Source: DATKSS01 sp035468355 (GTDB taxonomy: Bacteria > Chloroflexota > Dormibacteria > Dormibacterales > Dormibacteraceae). Taken from it: a DNA stretch of 33,992 bases. The translations under genes and the position numbers were made by a program. Each line of letters begins with the position of its first letter. Within the stretch, counting starts at the first letter, position 1. Of this stretch, positions 24,227 through 30,498 are shown piece after piece. The stretch is taken from the NCBI GenBank assembly GCA_035468355.1, contig DATITA010000073.1, positions 1 to 33,992 on the forward strand. Reading direction: 5' to 3'. The notes under the pieces are model-generated. The model was not told the origin of the DNA. It ran no database searches and saw only the letters and a program-made list of their open reading frames with translations.

Positions 24227-24579
24227 ACTGTTCTGTCTGTTCGGCTCCGGCTCTGCCCCTCGATGGCGCCTGCGTGTTCTGCCACGCGCCGATCACCGCT
24301 GACGAGGACACAACCGAGCTCCTCGGATATCTCGCCGAGCGGATCCCCATCGCCCACATCAAGCGCGGGCACCTGAACCGCGGACCGATCACAGAAGTTG
24401 TGGTCGAAGTAGAGGGGCGAACCTTTCGGGCCCGGGCTAGGAATGACACGTTAGACCTCGCGCCGCCGGTCCACCTCACCGCCTGGGTCGACCTCCTGAT
24501 CGCAAAGCTCAGCGACGCTGCGGCCGAGGACGCAGACCTGCGCCGCGCGGTCCTGCGTTCCGGCTGGGCTCTGCGCTAG
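24223..24579 (+). CDS. Zinc-ribbon protein, unknown function
   Basis: This 118-aa protein starts with a treble-clef/zinc-ribbon-like C3-x2-C6 ... C17-x2-C20 (NCSVCSAPA, ACVFCHAP). The rest is an alpha/beta domain with a strand pair (TEVVVEVEGRTFRARARND) and a C-terminal helix (WVDLLIAKLSDAAAEDADLR). The start is TTG 24223, overlapping the previous stop (TTGA); no other start keeps the first cysteine pair. It ends 2 nt from the convergent end of the MBL nuclease gene. I do not recognise the family. Confidence 0.7.
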   Translation: MNCSVCSAPALPLDGACVFCHAPITADEDTTELLGYLAERIPIAHIKRGHLNRGPITEVVVEVEGRTFRARARNDTLDLAPPVHLTAWVDLLIAKLSDAAAEDADLRRAVLRSGWALR

Positions 24580-24581
24580 CG

Positions 24582-25550
24582 CTAGAGTCCCAGCAGCAGC
24601 TGCTCGGTCGCTTCCAGCGCGGAGGCTCGCACTCCGCGCTTGCGAAGTTGGCGCGCGAAATCCTCCGTGTAGCCGTGCACCGTGTAAACCTGGTCGGCCC
24701 CCGAACGCTCGACGACCTCGAGGAGCTCGTCGAAATCGCAGTGGTCCGACAGGTCGAACGCGGCGTCGGCGCCGAAGAGCCGCGCGAATTCGGCGTCCTT
24801 CGCCCAGCCGGAGATCAGCGCCGTGCGGTAGCGGCCGAGGCGCCGGACCTGGTCTTTGCCCGCGGGCGGGGAGATGACGACTCGACCGGCGGGGCTCTCG
24901 GCGTCAAGCTCGACCCACTCTGGAAGCGAGCGGCCCGCCGCGGCGTAGTCCCGCGCGCACGGGGCGCAGCGCTTCTCGAGCGCGAATGAGAAGCCGTAGG
25001 GGGCGAGCGCGAGCATCACCTCCTCTGTTTTGCCGAGCGCGTGGCACAGCAGGACGGGCGTCACGCTGCTGTCCAGGGCCCGCCGGCACCATCGCGCAAT
25101 CGCCTCGACTGTCGAGTCTGGGTTCCCGAACCGGAAATGTGGGCGTCCGTAGGTCGTCTCGACGATCAGCACCTCGGCCGTGGGCACGAACGTCGGCGGC
25201 GCACCGCCCCCCTGGCGGAGCTTGATGTCGCCCGTGTAGAGGAGCTTCGTATCCCCGTGTTTGAACAGGAGCTGCGCGGATCCGAGCATGTGGCCGGCGG
25301 GGTACAGCGTCACGGTGGCCTGCCCGCGGCGCATCTCTTCGCGGTAGCCGAGCATCCGCCAGCCGCGAGGCCTGCGGGTTTCCGGGATCAGGGCGAGCGT
25401 CTGCGGCGTGAGCAGTGCCTCTTTGTGCCGGCGGGCGTGGTCGGTGTGCGCGTGGGAGATGAAGGCGAAGTTGCGCACCACCAGCGGGTCGAGCCACAGG
25501 CGGTGGCCCGGCAGCGACACGCCGCGATCCCACACGACTTCGCGAGTCAT
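24582..25550 (-). CDS. MBL-fold/beta-CASP-like nuclease (COG1236, ligase-associated exonuclease type)
   Basis: This 322-aa protein has the MBL metal motif SHAHTDHAR (H33, H35, D37, H38), AGHMLGSAQLLF, LLYTGDIK, the ETTYGRP segment and the C-terminal SGWAKDAEF ... LSDHCDF and VHGY motifs. These mark CPSF/YSH1-like nucleases, and the layout matches proteins annotated as DNA ligase-associated exonucleases. The lig gene lies 1.4 kb away, on the same strand but separated by two plus-strand genes. The start is ATG 25550, 10 nt after the NnrE stop; the longer open frame upstream is within nnrE and discounted. Whether it acts on DNA or RNA cannot be read. Confidence 0.85.
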   Translation of the reverse strand: MTREVVWDRGVSLPGHRLWLDPLVVRNFAFISHAHTDHARRHKEALLTPQTLALIPETRRPRGWRMLGYREEMRRGQATVTLYPAGHMLGSAQLLFKHGDTKLLYTGDIKLRQGGGAPPTFVPTAEVLIVETTYGRPHFRFGNPDSTVEAIARWCRRALDSSVTPVLLCHALGKTEEVMLALAPYGFSFALEKRCAPCARDYAAAGRSLPEWVELDAESPAGRVVISPPAGKDQVRRLGRYRTALISGWAKDAEFARLFGADAAFDLSDHCDFDELLEVVERSGADQVYTVHGYTEDFARQLRKRGVRASALEATEQLLLGL

Positions 25551-25560
25551 CAGTGCGCGC

Positions 25561-26259
25561 TCAAAGCTTGAACGTCCTCGATTGGGCGAAGAGGTCCGGC
25601 GGAACATCGATCCCGAGCGCCGCATAAGCCTCGAAGGGCACGCCGATGTCCGCGACCCAGACCTCGCCCGCCAGCCGCGGGCCGTCAGCCCTGGCCAGGC
25701 CGGCTTTGGGTAGCCCCAGGGTGACGGTGGTCGTGGCGCGCACAGCTGGAGAGTAGGCGACGCCCGAATCCGCGTCGAGCCCTGACGGCACGTCCACCGC
25801 AACGACCGGCAGTCCGGAGGAGTTGATGGCCCCGATCCACTCCGCAAAACGGCCCTCGGGGGCGCGCGAGATGCCAGTGCCGAAGATGGCGTCGGCGATC
25901 ATCCGGGCTCCTATGAGCTCGAGCTCTGCCGACACCTCGACTCCGATGCGCCGAAGCGCGTCAAGCTCGCGCGCCGCCGGGCCGCGCAAGCTCTCGGCGG
26001 AGGCGCACGACACGCTCGCCAGCCTGCCCCAGCGATGGAGGTGGCGGGCCGCGGCCAGGCCGTCTCCGGCGTTGTTGCCCGCCCCGCAGACGACGGCCGT
26101 CAGCTCGGTGCAGAATCGCGCCACCTGCCAGCCGGCCGACTCCATGAGCCAGTCGACCGAGATGCCGAACCGCTCCTGGGTGAGCGCGTCGACCTCTTTG
26201 ACCTGGGCGCTACCGATGTAGGGCAGGCCGCTGAACGACAAAAGAGCAGTAGGGGTCAC
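25561..26259 (-). CDS. nnrE: NAD(P)HX epimerase (YjeF N-terminal domain)
   Basis: This protein of about 232 aa repairs hydrated nicotinamide cofactors by interconverting R- and S-NAD(P)HX. Motifs are WLMESAGWQVA, VVCGAGNNAGDG (the nucleotide-binding loop), ADAIFGTG and AVDVPSGLDADSG. It is a stand-alone epimerase without the ADP/ATP-dependent dehydratase (NnrD) domain often fused in bacteria. The start is uncertain: GTG 26259 (used here) or TTG 26241, both inside the end of the regulator gene, which it overlaps by about 50 nt. It is cotranscribed with the SufR-like regulator and the MBL nuclease. Confidence 0.9.
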   Translation of the reverse strand: MTPTALLSFSGLPYIGSAQVKEVDALTQERFGISVDWLMESAGWQVARFCTELTAVVCGAGNNAGDGLAAARHLHRWGRLASVSCASAESLRGPAARELDALRRIGVEVSAELELIGARMIADAIFGTGISRAPEGRFAEWIGAINSSGLPVVAVDVPSGLDADSGVAYSPAVRATTTVTLGLPKAGLARADGPRLAGEVWVADIGVPFEAYAALGIDVPPDLFAQSRTFKL

Positions 26260-26851
26260 GGCGGTGGATGGAATCCGCCTGGGAGACCGGCGCGCCAAGC
26301 AGCCGTGTGATGAGCTGCGGGGTGATCGTGCAGACCTGCGGAAATTTCAGCGCGGTGTTCCGGAACGGGCAGTTGTGGATCGTCACCTGGACGCCCTCGG
26401 GGGTCTCGCTCTGTTCTGCCAGCGTGCCCGCGCGCCCGATCCAGGCCACCACACGATGCAGCTTCTCGTCAAAATCAAGCCCCTCGAGCTCGTGCTCGAT
26501 CCCGCGGGCATGGCGGGCCGCCACGCGGGCGAAGATCTCGTCGAGGGCTTCCGGGCCGCCCATCTCCTGGACCTCCTGCAGGACCATCGTGGCGAGCTGC
26601 CCGTAGCGCTTCGGGAACACCGAATCGGCCCGCTCGGTGAGCGAGAAGAGCAGCGCGGGCCGGCCGCGGCCGCTGCGTTCGGGATGGCTGACTACGAAAC
26701 CGTCCCGCTCCAGGTTGGTCAGGTGCTGGCGCACCGCGTTGGTGGTCACGCCAAGGTCGGACGCGATGGTTTCGGCGCTGCATCCGCGCTTGCGCCGAAT
26801 CAGCTCGAGGACCTCCATGCGGGTCGAGCGGCCGGCGATCAACTGGGACAC
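26210..26851 (-). CDS. SufR-like iron-sulfur transcriptional regulator
   Basis: This 213-aa protein has an N-terminal winged helix (about 8-70: TIASDLGVTTNAVRQHLTNL) and a C-terminal domain with three cysteines C161, C174, C202. They are spaced C-x12-C-x27-C in HNCPF, QVCTIT and YCSFVV, the arrangement that binds the [Fe-S] cluster in SufR repressors (family knowledge). It would thus sense iron or oxidative stress. The start is GTG 26851; no Shine-Dalgarno site is evident. No suf genes are in the window; the cotranscribed genes are nnrE and a MBL nuclease. An inverted repeat overlaps its promoter (26870-26885), suggesting autoregulation. Confidence 0.88.
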   Translation of the reverse strand: MSQLIAGRSTRMEVLELIRRKRGCSAETIASDLGVTTNAVRQHLTNLERDGFVVSHPERSGRGRPALLFSLTERADSVFPKRYGQLATMVLQEVQEMGGPEALDEIFARVAARHARGIEHELEGLDFDEKLHRVVAWIGRAGTLAEQSETPEGVQVTIHNCPFRNTALKFPQVCTITPQLITRLLGAPVSQADSIHRRDPYCSFVVQRPALHR

Positions 26852-26871
26852 ATCCGGCGGCGGAACGGCAT
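26839..26871 (-). CDS. Possible leaderless 10-aa upstream ORF overlapping the SufR-like gene start
   Basis: ATG 26871 opens MPFRRRMCPS and ends in TGA, out of frame with the regulator and overlapping its GTG start at 26851. It is 9 nt after the minus-strand TATGCT hexamer. Translation is not shown. Confidence 0.25.
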   Translation of the reverse strand: MPFRRRMCPS

Positions 26872-26885
26872 GCTGGGAACAGCAT
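26870..26885. promoter_or_regulatory. Inverted repeat ATGCTG-N4-CAGCAT, candidate operator
   Basis: A perfect 6+6 bp inverted repeat with a 4-bp spacer lies in the divergent gap between the SufR-like gene and the 104-aa gene. It overlaps the minus-strand TATGCT (26881-26886) of the regulator gene. It is the best candidate binding site for the regulator. Confidence 0.45.
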
Positions 26886-26886
26886 A
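26881..26886 (-). promoter_or_regulatory. Candidate -10 (TATGCT) of the SufR-like operon
   Basis: TATGCT on the minus strand is 9 nt before the upstream ATG and 29 nt before the regulator GTG at 26851. It lies within the inverted repeat. Confidence 0.35.
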
Positions 26887-26909
26887 TGCCGATTTATTAC
26901 AGGTAGTTC

Positions 26910-26937
26910 TTGACAAAAGGCAGGAGGGCTATAAACT
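26910..26937 (+). promoter_or_regulatory. Consensus-like sigma-70 promoter TTGACA-N16-TAAACT
   Basis: The -35 TTGACA (26910-26915) is perfect and is followed after 16 bp by TAAACT (26932-26937). A start near 26944 would give a 14-nt leader with GGGAGAAG before ATG 26958. It is the only promoter in the window with both boxes close to consensus. Confidence 0.65.
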
Positions 26938-26957
26938 TGGTCTTGGGAGAAGAAAAA

Positions 26958-27272
26958 ATGCCACTGATCAAGCAGGCAAGCCACGCGATCGAGCACATGA
27001 CCGCCCGCGAGCGGCGCATCCAGCGGGCCAAGTACGCTCGCCGGAACAAGATGCACTACATCGACAAGCTCCTCAACGAGCTCGAGATGTTGAACCTGGC
27101 CGACCAGCGACAGATGCCGCCGGTGCTGTTGGTCGCGGTCAACAAGGTCATCGAGGAGTCGCCTGAGGTGACGGTCCTGGCCCAGGCCAAGCCCGCTTCC
27201 GTGATGGAAGCGATGGATGCCCTGTACGAGATCCAGGACAGCCTGATGTACAACCAGATCGAGGACGAGTAG
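26958..27272 (+). CDS. Uncharacterised 104-aa protein
   Basis: I do not recognise this protein. It is helical and bipolar: the first half is strongly basic (HMTARERRIQRAKYARRNKM), the second half neutral to acidic, ending SLMYNQIEDE. ATG 26958 has GGAG 8 nt upstream and a strong promoter 20 nt upstream, so it is likely well expressed. A longer frame from 26910 would begin inside the -35 box and is rejected. It is divergent from the SufR-like gene with a possible operator in the gap, so it may be a target of that regulator. Confidence 0.72.
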   Translation: MPLIKQASHAIEHMTARERRIQRAKYARRNKMHYIDKLLNELEMLNLADQRQMPPVLLVAVNKVIEESPEVTVLAQAKPASVMEAMDALYEIQDSLMYNQIEDE

Positions 27273-27339
27273 AGCCGCTTCCTTTTCGTTAGGTTGCAGG
27301 GCGGTTTCGAATACGGACCAAGCCTTTCTCTTGCTCTGA

Positions 27340-27459
27340 ACCCAGTTCATCCGCGCCTGCAACCAGATCGGTGGTCGCTTCGGGCATGAGGAGGGCGTTG
27401 ACGAGTCGACGGAGCGCCTGGCGGAGCTGCTCGAGAAGATGAAGGCCGGCGGGCGTTAG
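27340..27459 (+). pseudogene. Possible gene remnant (39 codons, no start codon)
   Basis: In the 240-nt gap after the 104-aa gene, one frame reads TQFIRACNQIGGRFGHEEGV and continues DESTERLAELLEKMKAGGR before a TAG at 27457. The composition is protein-like (an amphipathic acidic helix at the end) but the frame opens directly after a TGA and has no ATG, GTG or TTG. It may be the C-terminal scrap of a deleted gene, or chance. Confidence 0.3.
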
Positions 27460-27474
27460 CGTTTACCTCGTTCT

Positions 27475-27502
27475 CGGGTGGCGGGTCCATGCCCGCCATC
27501 CG
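27475..27502. terminator. Strong hairpin after the cNMP-binding protein gene
   Basis: An 11-bp stem (27475-27485 with 27492-27502, one G-T pair) closes a 6-nt loop, starting 10 nt past the stop of the minus-strand cNMP gene. There is no U-tract on either side. It may still stop transcription or stabilise the 3' end. Confidence 0.45.
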
Positions 27503-27512
27503 AGCCCCGACG

Positions 27513-27911
27513 CTACAGGTCGGATTCGGTTTGGCGGACGCGCTTGCTCAAAAGCTGAAGGAGGCGATACGCGATCTCCGGGTGTTCCTTCAGGAACGGC
27601 TTGAAGCTCCACTCGGGGATGGTCCACAGCGTGACATCGGTGTCGGCCGTGATGGTCGCGCTGCGGCCCTCGTGGTCTAGGAGCGCCATCTCGCCGAAGG
27701 AGTCGCCCGGCCCAAGAGCCCGCGTTTTGCCCTGGATCGTCTTCACCGAGACGGTCCCGTCGCTGATGACCATGAAGCCGACTCCGCCCTCGCCCCGCAC
27801 GACGATCTCGTGGCCTGCCGGATGCTTCACGACCTTCATCTCTTTCTCGATCGAGCGGGCCTCCGATTCGGGCAGTCCTTGGAAGAGCTTGATCGACTTG
27901 AGGTCCAGCAC
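27513..27911 (-). CDS. Stand-alone cyclic-nucleotide-binding domain protein
   Basis: This 132-aa protein is a single CAP-type effector domain: VLDLKSIKLFQGLPESEARS at the N-terminus, a beta-roll, and a phosphate-binding cassette FGEMALLDHEGRSATITA containing the conserved Glu and Arg. It has no C-terminal helix-turn-helix, so it is not a CRP regulator. It could bind cAMP/cGMP and act on a partner. The frame is open far upstream, but GTG 27911 is 6 nt after TACTAT, which has a TTGTGG -35 17 bp before it, so this start is well supported. Confidence 0.88.
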   Translation of the reverse strand: MLDLKSIKLFQGLPESEARSIEKEMKVVKHPAGHEIVVRGEGGVGFMVISDGTVSVKTIQGKTRALGPGDSFGEMALLDHEGRSATITADTDVTLWTIPEWSFKPFLKEHPEIAYRLLQLLSKRVRQTESDL

Positions 27912-27917
27912 GCACAG

Positions 27918-27946
27918 ATAGTATTCGCCCGCGGCCCAAGCCACAA
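27918..27946 (-). promoter_or_regulatory. Promoter TTGTGG-N17-TACTAT of the cNMP-binding protein gene
   Basis: On the minus strand TTGTGG (27946-27941) and TACTAT (27923-27918) are separated by 17 bp; the GTG start follows 6 nt later. This is the best leaderless promoter candidate with a recognisable -35. Confidence 0.55.
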
Positions 27947-28037
27947 GACTCGCGTTTTGGTAAGGCCAACTTGCTCGGCGTCTTCGGGCCCTTCGACCCT
28001 GACTTCCGGGCAGCCTGCAGCGGAGGCTGTAGGAAGC

Positions 28038-28982
28038 ATGGAGACCTATGACGTGAGCCGCGACGAGGTCGCCACCGGGACGGTCCGTCTCAGCGACGGG
28101 CGCCGCCTGGCCTATTCCGAGCGCGGAGACCCTTCGGGAGTGCCAGTCATCCATCACCATGGCATGCCCGGGTCGCGGCTCGAGCACGAGGCCGAATCCG
28201 AGTTCTACCGGACCCTTGGGGTTCGCGTGATCACACCCGACCGCCCCGGCTACGGCCTGTCGGACGCGCGGGCGCAGGCCCGCCTGCTGGATTGGCCGCA
28301 TGACGTCCTCGAGCTGGCCGATGCCCTCGGCCTCGAACGTTTCGGGGTCACCGCCCTGTCGGGCGGCGGGATCTACGCGCTCGCCTGCGCGGCGGCCATT
28401 CCCGACCGGATCATCGAGGTCGCCGTCACCGGATGCCCTGGACCGATGCAGCGGCCGGGCGCGATGTCAGGGATGCGCGTGGCGACGCGGGTGGGGGTGT
28501 GGCTCGGAAGGTCTGCTCCGTGGCTGCTCGGCCTGGGCGCGACCGCGGTTTCCAAAGTGGTCAAGCGCTACCCGCGCTTCGTGGTTGCCCAGGCGAACCG
28601 GGACAAGCCGCCCGCCGACCTCCGGTGGCTGTCCATGCCTTCGGTTATCGGAGGCGCGGCCGAGTCCCTGCAGGAGGCGCTGCGTTTCGGGGCCTCCGGT
28701 TACGTCCAGGACATCTGCGCGCTGGCGCGGCCGTGGGGATTCCCGCTAGACCACATCAGGGTCCCTGTGACGCTCTGGCATGGCGACCTCGACACCGTGA
28801 TCCCGCTCCAGCACGGCGAGTACCTCGCATCCGTCATCCCGGGGTCGGAGTTGCAGGTCTGCCCTGGTGAGGCGCACATGCTGTTGTGGAATCACCTTGC
28901 CGAGGTCCTGCTCCGGGCGGCGGGCATGAGTCCTGCGGCGGCCGGGCCGTTTGCCCCTCGCCTGGCTTACGCCACTGCCTGA
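28038..28982 (+). CDS. Alpha/beta hydrolase
   Basis: This 314-aa alpha/beta-hydrolase-fold protein has the oxyanion-loop HHHGMPGSRLE, DRPGYGLSD, a nucleophile elbow TALSGGGIYAL (Ala replacing the first Gly of GxSxG), the acid D in WHGDLDTVIP and the catalytic His in GEAHMLL. It resembles proline-iminopeptidase or haloalkane-dehalogenase-like hydrolases, but the substrate is unknown. ATG 28038 has a short AGGA 4 nt upstream; the open frame before it is antisense to the cNMP gene. UspA follows after 32 nt. Confidence 0.9.
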   Translation: METYDVSRDEVATGTVRLSDGRRLAYSERGDPSGVPVIHHHGMPGSRLEHEAESEFYRTLGVRVITPDRPGYGLSDARAQARLLDWPHDVLELADALGLERFGVTALSGGGIYALACAAAIPDRIIEVAVTGCPGPMQRPGAMSGMRVATRVGVWLGRSAPWLLGLGATAVSKVVKRYPRFVVAQANRDKPPADLRWLSMPSVIGGAAESLQEALRFGASGYVQDICALARPWGFPLDHIRVPVTLWHGDLDTVIPLQHGEYLASVIPGSELQVCPGEAHMLLWNHLAEVLLRAAGMSPAAAGPFAPRLAYATA

Positions 28983-29014
28983 AACTCCGGTCATCACGAC
29001 TGGAGGTGTTTCAC

Positions 29015-29482
29015 ATGTACAACCACATCATGGTCGCGCTCGACGGGTCGACCTACTCACACCGGACCCTGCCGACCGCAATCGAGCTGGCCAGCAAGTT
29101 CGGCGCCGACCTCTTCGTCCTGCACGTCAGCGAACATGACCGAGGCCGCGCAGCCGTCTATTCGCTGGAGAGCCCGGCCGAGGCGACGCGACTTGTCGCG
29201 GACGCCGTCGAGAAGGCCCGCGACGCAGGAGTCAAAGCATCGGGTGAGATTCGCGACGCCGGCGCACAGCACACAGCGCGCACCATCGTCGAGGTGGCGA
29301 CTGCGAAGGGCGTGGACCTGATCGTCATGGGCTCGCGCGGGCTGTCTGACGTGCAGGGCTTCTTCCTGGGCTCCGTGACCCACAAGGTCATCCAGATCGC
29401 CGAGGTGCCCGTGCTCATCGATCGCGCTCCGGTCAAGAGCGTGGCCGCCGAGGGGTCATTCAGAAAAGTCGCCGCCGTGTAG
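29015..29482 (+). CDS. Universal stress protein (UspA family)
   Basis: This 155-aa single UspA domain starts YNHIMVALDGSTYSHRTL and contains the ATP-binding G-2x-G-9x-G-S pattern in MGSRGLSDVQGFFLGSVTHK, so it probably belongs to the nucleotide-binding subgroup. ATG 29015 has an excellent Shine-Dalgarno sequence (GGAGGTG, 6 nt spacing), unlike most starts in the window. Longer versions in the same frame overlap the preceding hydrolase and are discounted. A role in stress survival is inferred from the family. Confidence 0.93.
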   Translation: MYNHIMVALDGSTYSHRTLPTAIELASKFGADLFVLHVSEHDRGRAAVYSLESPAEATRLVADAVEKARDAGVKASGEIRDAGAQHTARTIVEVATAKGVDLIVMGSRGLSDVQGFFLGSVTHKVIQIAEVPVLIDRAPVKSVAAEGSFRKVAAV

Positions 29483-29531
29483 CGCCTGCGAGAGCTCGAG
29501 CCGCAGCGGGGCGCGGGAATATTGTGCGCGC

Positions 29532-30461
29532 CTACGCGCCGGCTTTCTTGTCGTCCAGGAACTGCTGGTAGAGGCGGTACGCCTCCTGCTTGCGGCTGTC
29601 GACGATCTTCGTATAGCCCTGGAGCGTGTTCAGGTTCGCGTGGCCCAACACCTCCTGGACCAGTCGCACGTCTCCGCCGGTGACCTCGAGCAGAGTGGTG
29701 GCCGCCGTGTGGCGCGCCACGTGCGGGGACTTGAAGGACCACGCGCCCAGCTGTTTCCGGATCTGCGTGACGATATATCGCGCCCCTGTCGCGGTGAGCC
29801 GCCGGCCGCGGTCGTCCGCCACTGAGCGGTCGAAATTGACGAACAGCGCCATGCAGGCGTCCTCGCGCACCGAAAGGTATTCCTCGAGGGCGAGGCGCGC
29901 GTCCGCAGTCAGGTAGACGGAGCGTTGCTTGGATCCCTTGCCGGTCACGACCAGCCGGTTGCCCGAGCGCGGGAAATCGGTGCGGTCGAGCGCAAGGGCT
30001 TCCGAGATGCGGCACCCCGTGCTGACCAGGAACTGGACCAGGGCGCGATCGCGCTTTTCATGGATCGATTCGTGCGGGAGCGCCGCGAGCAGGCGCGTCA
30101 GCTCGTCCGGGTCGATCGGTTTCGGCAGGCGCTGCTCGACCTTGGGCAGGGTGATTCCGTTGGAGAGGTCCTTCTCGATGAGGTTCTCCTTGGCGAGCCA
30201 GCGCAGCCAGGACCGAATCGCGACGAGGGCGCGGGCGCGCGAAGCGGGACTCCTCAGCTTGCCGGCGAGGTGGCGCTGGAAAGCGCGTAGGTCTTCGTGA
30301 CGCAGCTCCTCGAGCTGGAGCGAATGGCCGTGCGCGGTGAGAAAAGCGATCAGCCGCCGGATCTCTGCGTCGTAGGCTCGGACCGTGTTCGGGCTGCGGT
30401 TGGCTTCGAGTTGAAGCCAGCCGAGATATTCGGTGGCGGCGGCCTTCAGGTCGAGTGGCAT
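29532..30461 (-). CDS. Tyrosine recombinase, XerC/XerD-like
   Basis: This 309-aa site-specific recombinase has an N-terminal SAM-like core-binding domain (about 5-95, NRSPNTVRAYDAEIRRLIAF) and a catalytic domain with the full set R151 (TGCRISEA), K175 (GKGSKQR), H247 and R250 (PHVARHTAA), H274 (LGHANL) and the nucleophile Y283 (GYTK). Length and residue positions match XerD almost exactly, favouring chromosome-dimer resolution over an element integrase. No direct repeats or cargo genes flank it. ATG 30461 is chosen because it gives the typical N-terminus; a short out-of-frame ORF overlaps this start. Confidence 0.9.
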   Translation of the reverse strand: MPLDLKAAATEYLGWLQLEANRSPNTVRAYDAEIRRLIAFLTAHGHSLQLEELRHEDLRAFQRHLAGKLRSPASRARALVAIRSWLRWLAKENLIEKDLSNGITLPKVEQRLPKPIDPDELTRLLAALPHESIHEKRDRALVQFLVSTGCRISEALALDRTDFPRSGNRLVVTGKGSKQRSVYLTADARLALEEYLSVREDACMALFVNFDRSVADDRGRRLTATGARYIVTQIRKQLGAWSFKSPHVARHTAATTLLEVTGGDVRLVQEVLGHANLNTLQGYTKIVDSRKQEAYRLYQQFLDDKKAGA

Positions 30462-30478
30462 GTCGAGGCCGACTGCAT
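30446..30478 (-). CDS. Possible 10-aa upstream ORF overlapping the recombinase start
   Basis: ATG 30478 opens MQSASTCHST and ends in TGA, out of frame with the recombinase and covering its ATG at 30461. It is 6 nt after a minus-strand GATTAT. Translation is not shown. Confidence 0.22.
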   Translation of the reverse strand: MQSASTCHST

Positions 30479-30483
30479 GTTGC

Positions 30484-30490
30484 CATAATC
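30484..30490. promoter_or_regulatory. Overlapping divergent -10-like elements (CATAATC)
   Basis: The plus strand CATAAT (30484-30489) is 9 nt before GTG 30499 of the acyltransferase. The minus strand GATTAT (30490-30485) is 6 nt before the upstream ATG of the recombinase. Both match TATAAT at 4-5 of 6 positions. Confidence 0.4.
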
Positions 30491-30498
30491 GAAAGCAA

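Noticed and set aside
29532..30461. Tyrosine recombinase as integrase of a mobile element ending at the tRNA-Arg
   Set aside because: The tRNA is over 3.4 kb away, no second copy of the tRNA 3' end was noticed, the cargo is ordinary chromosomal genes, and residue spacing matches housekeeping Xer proteins.
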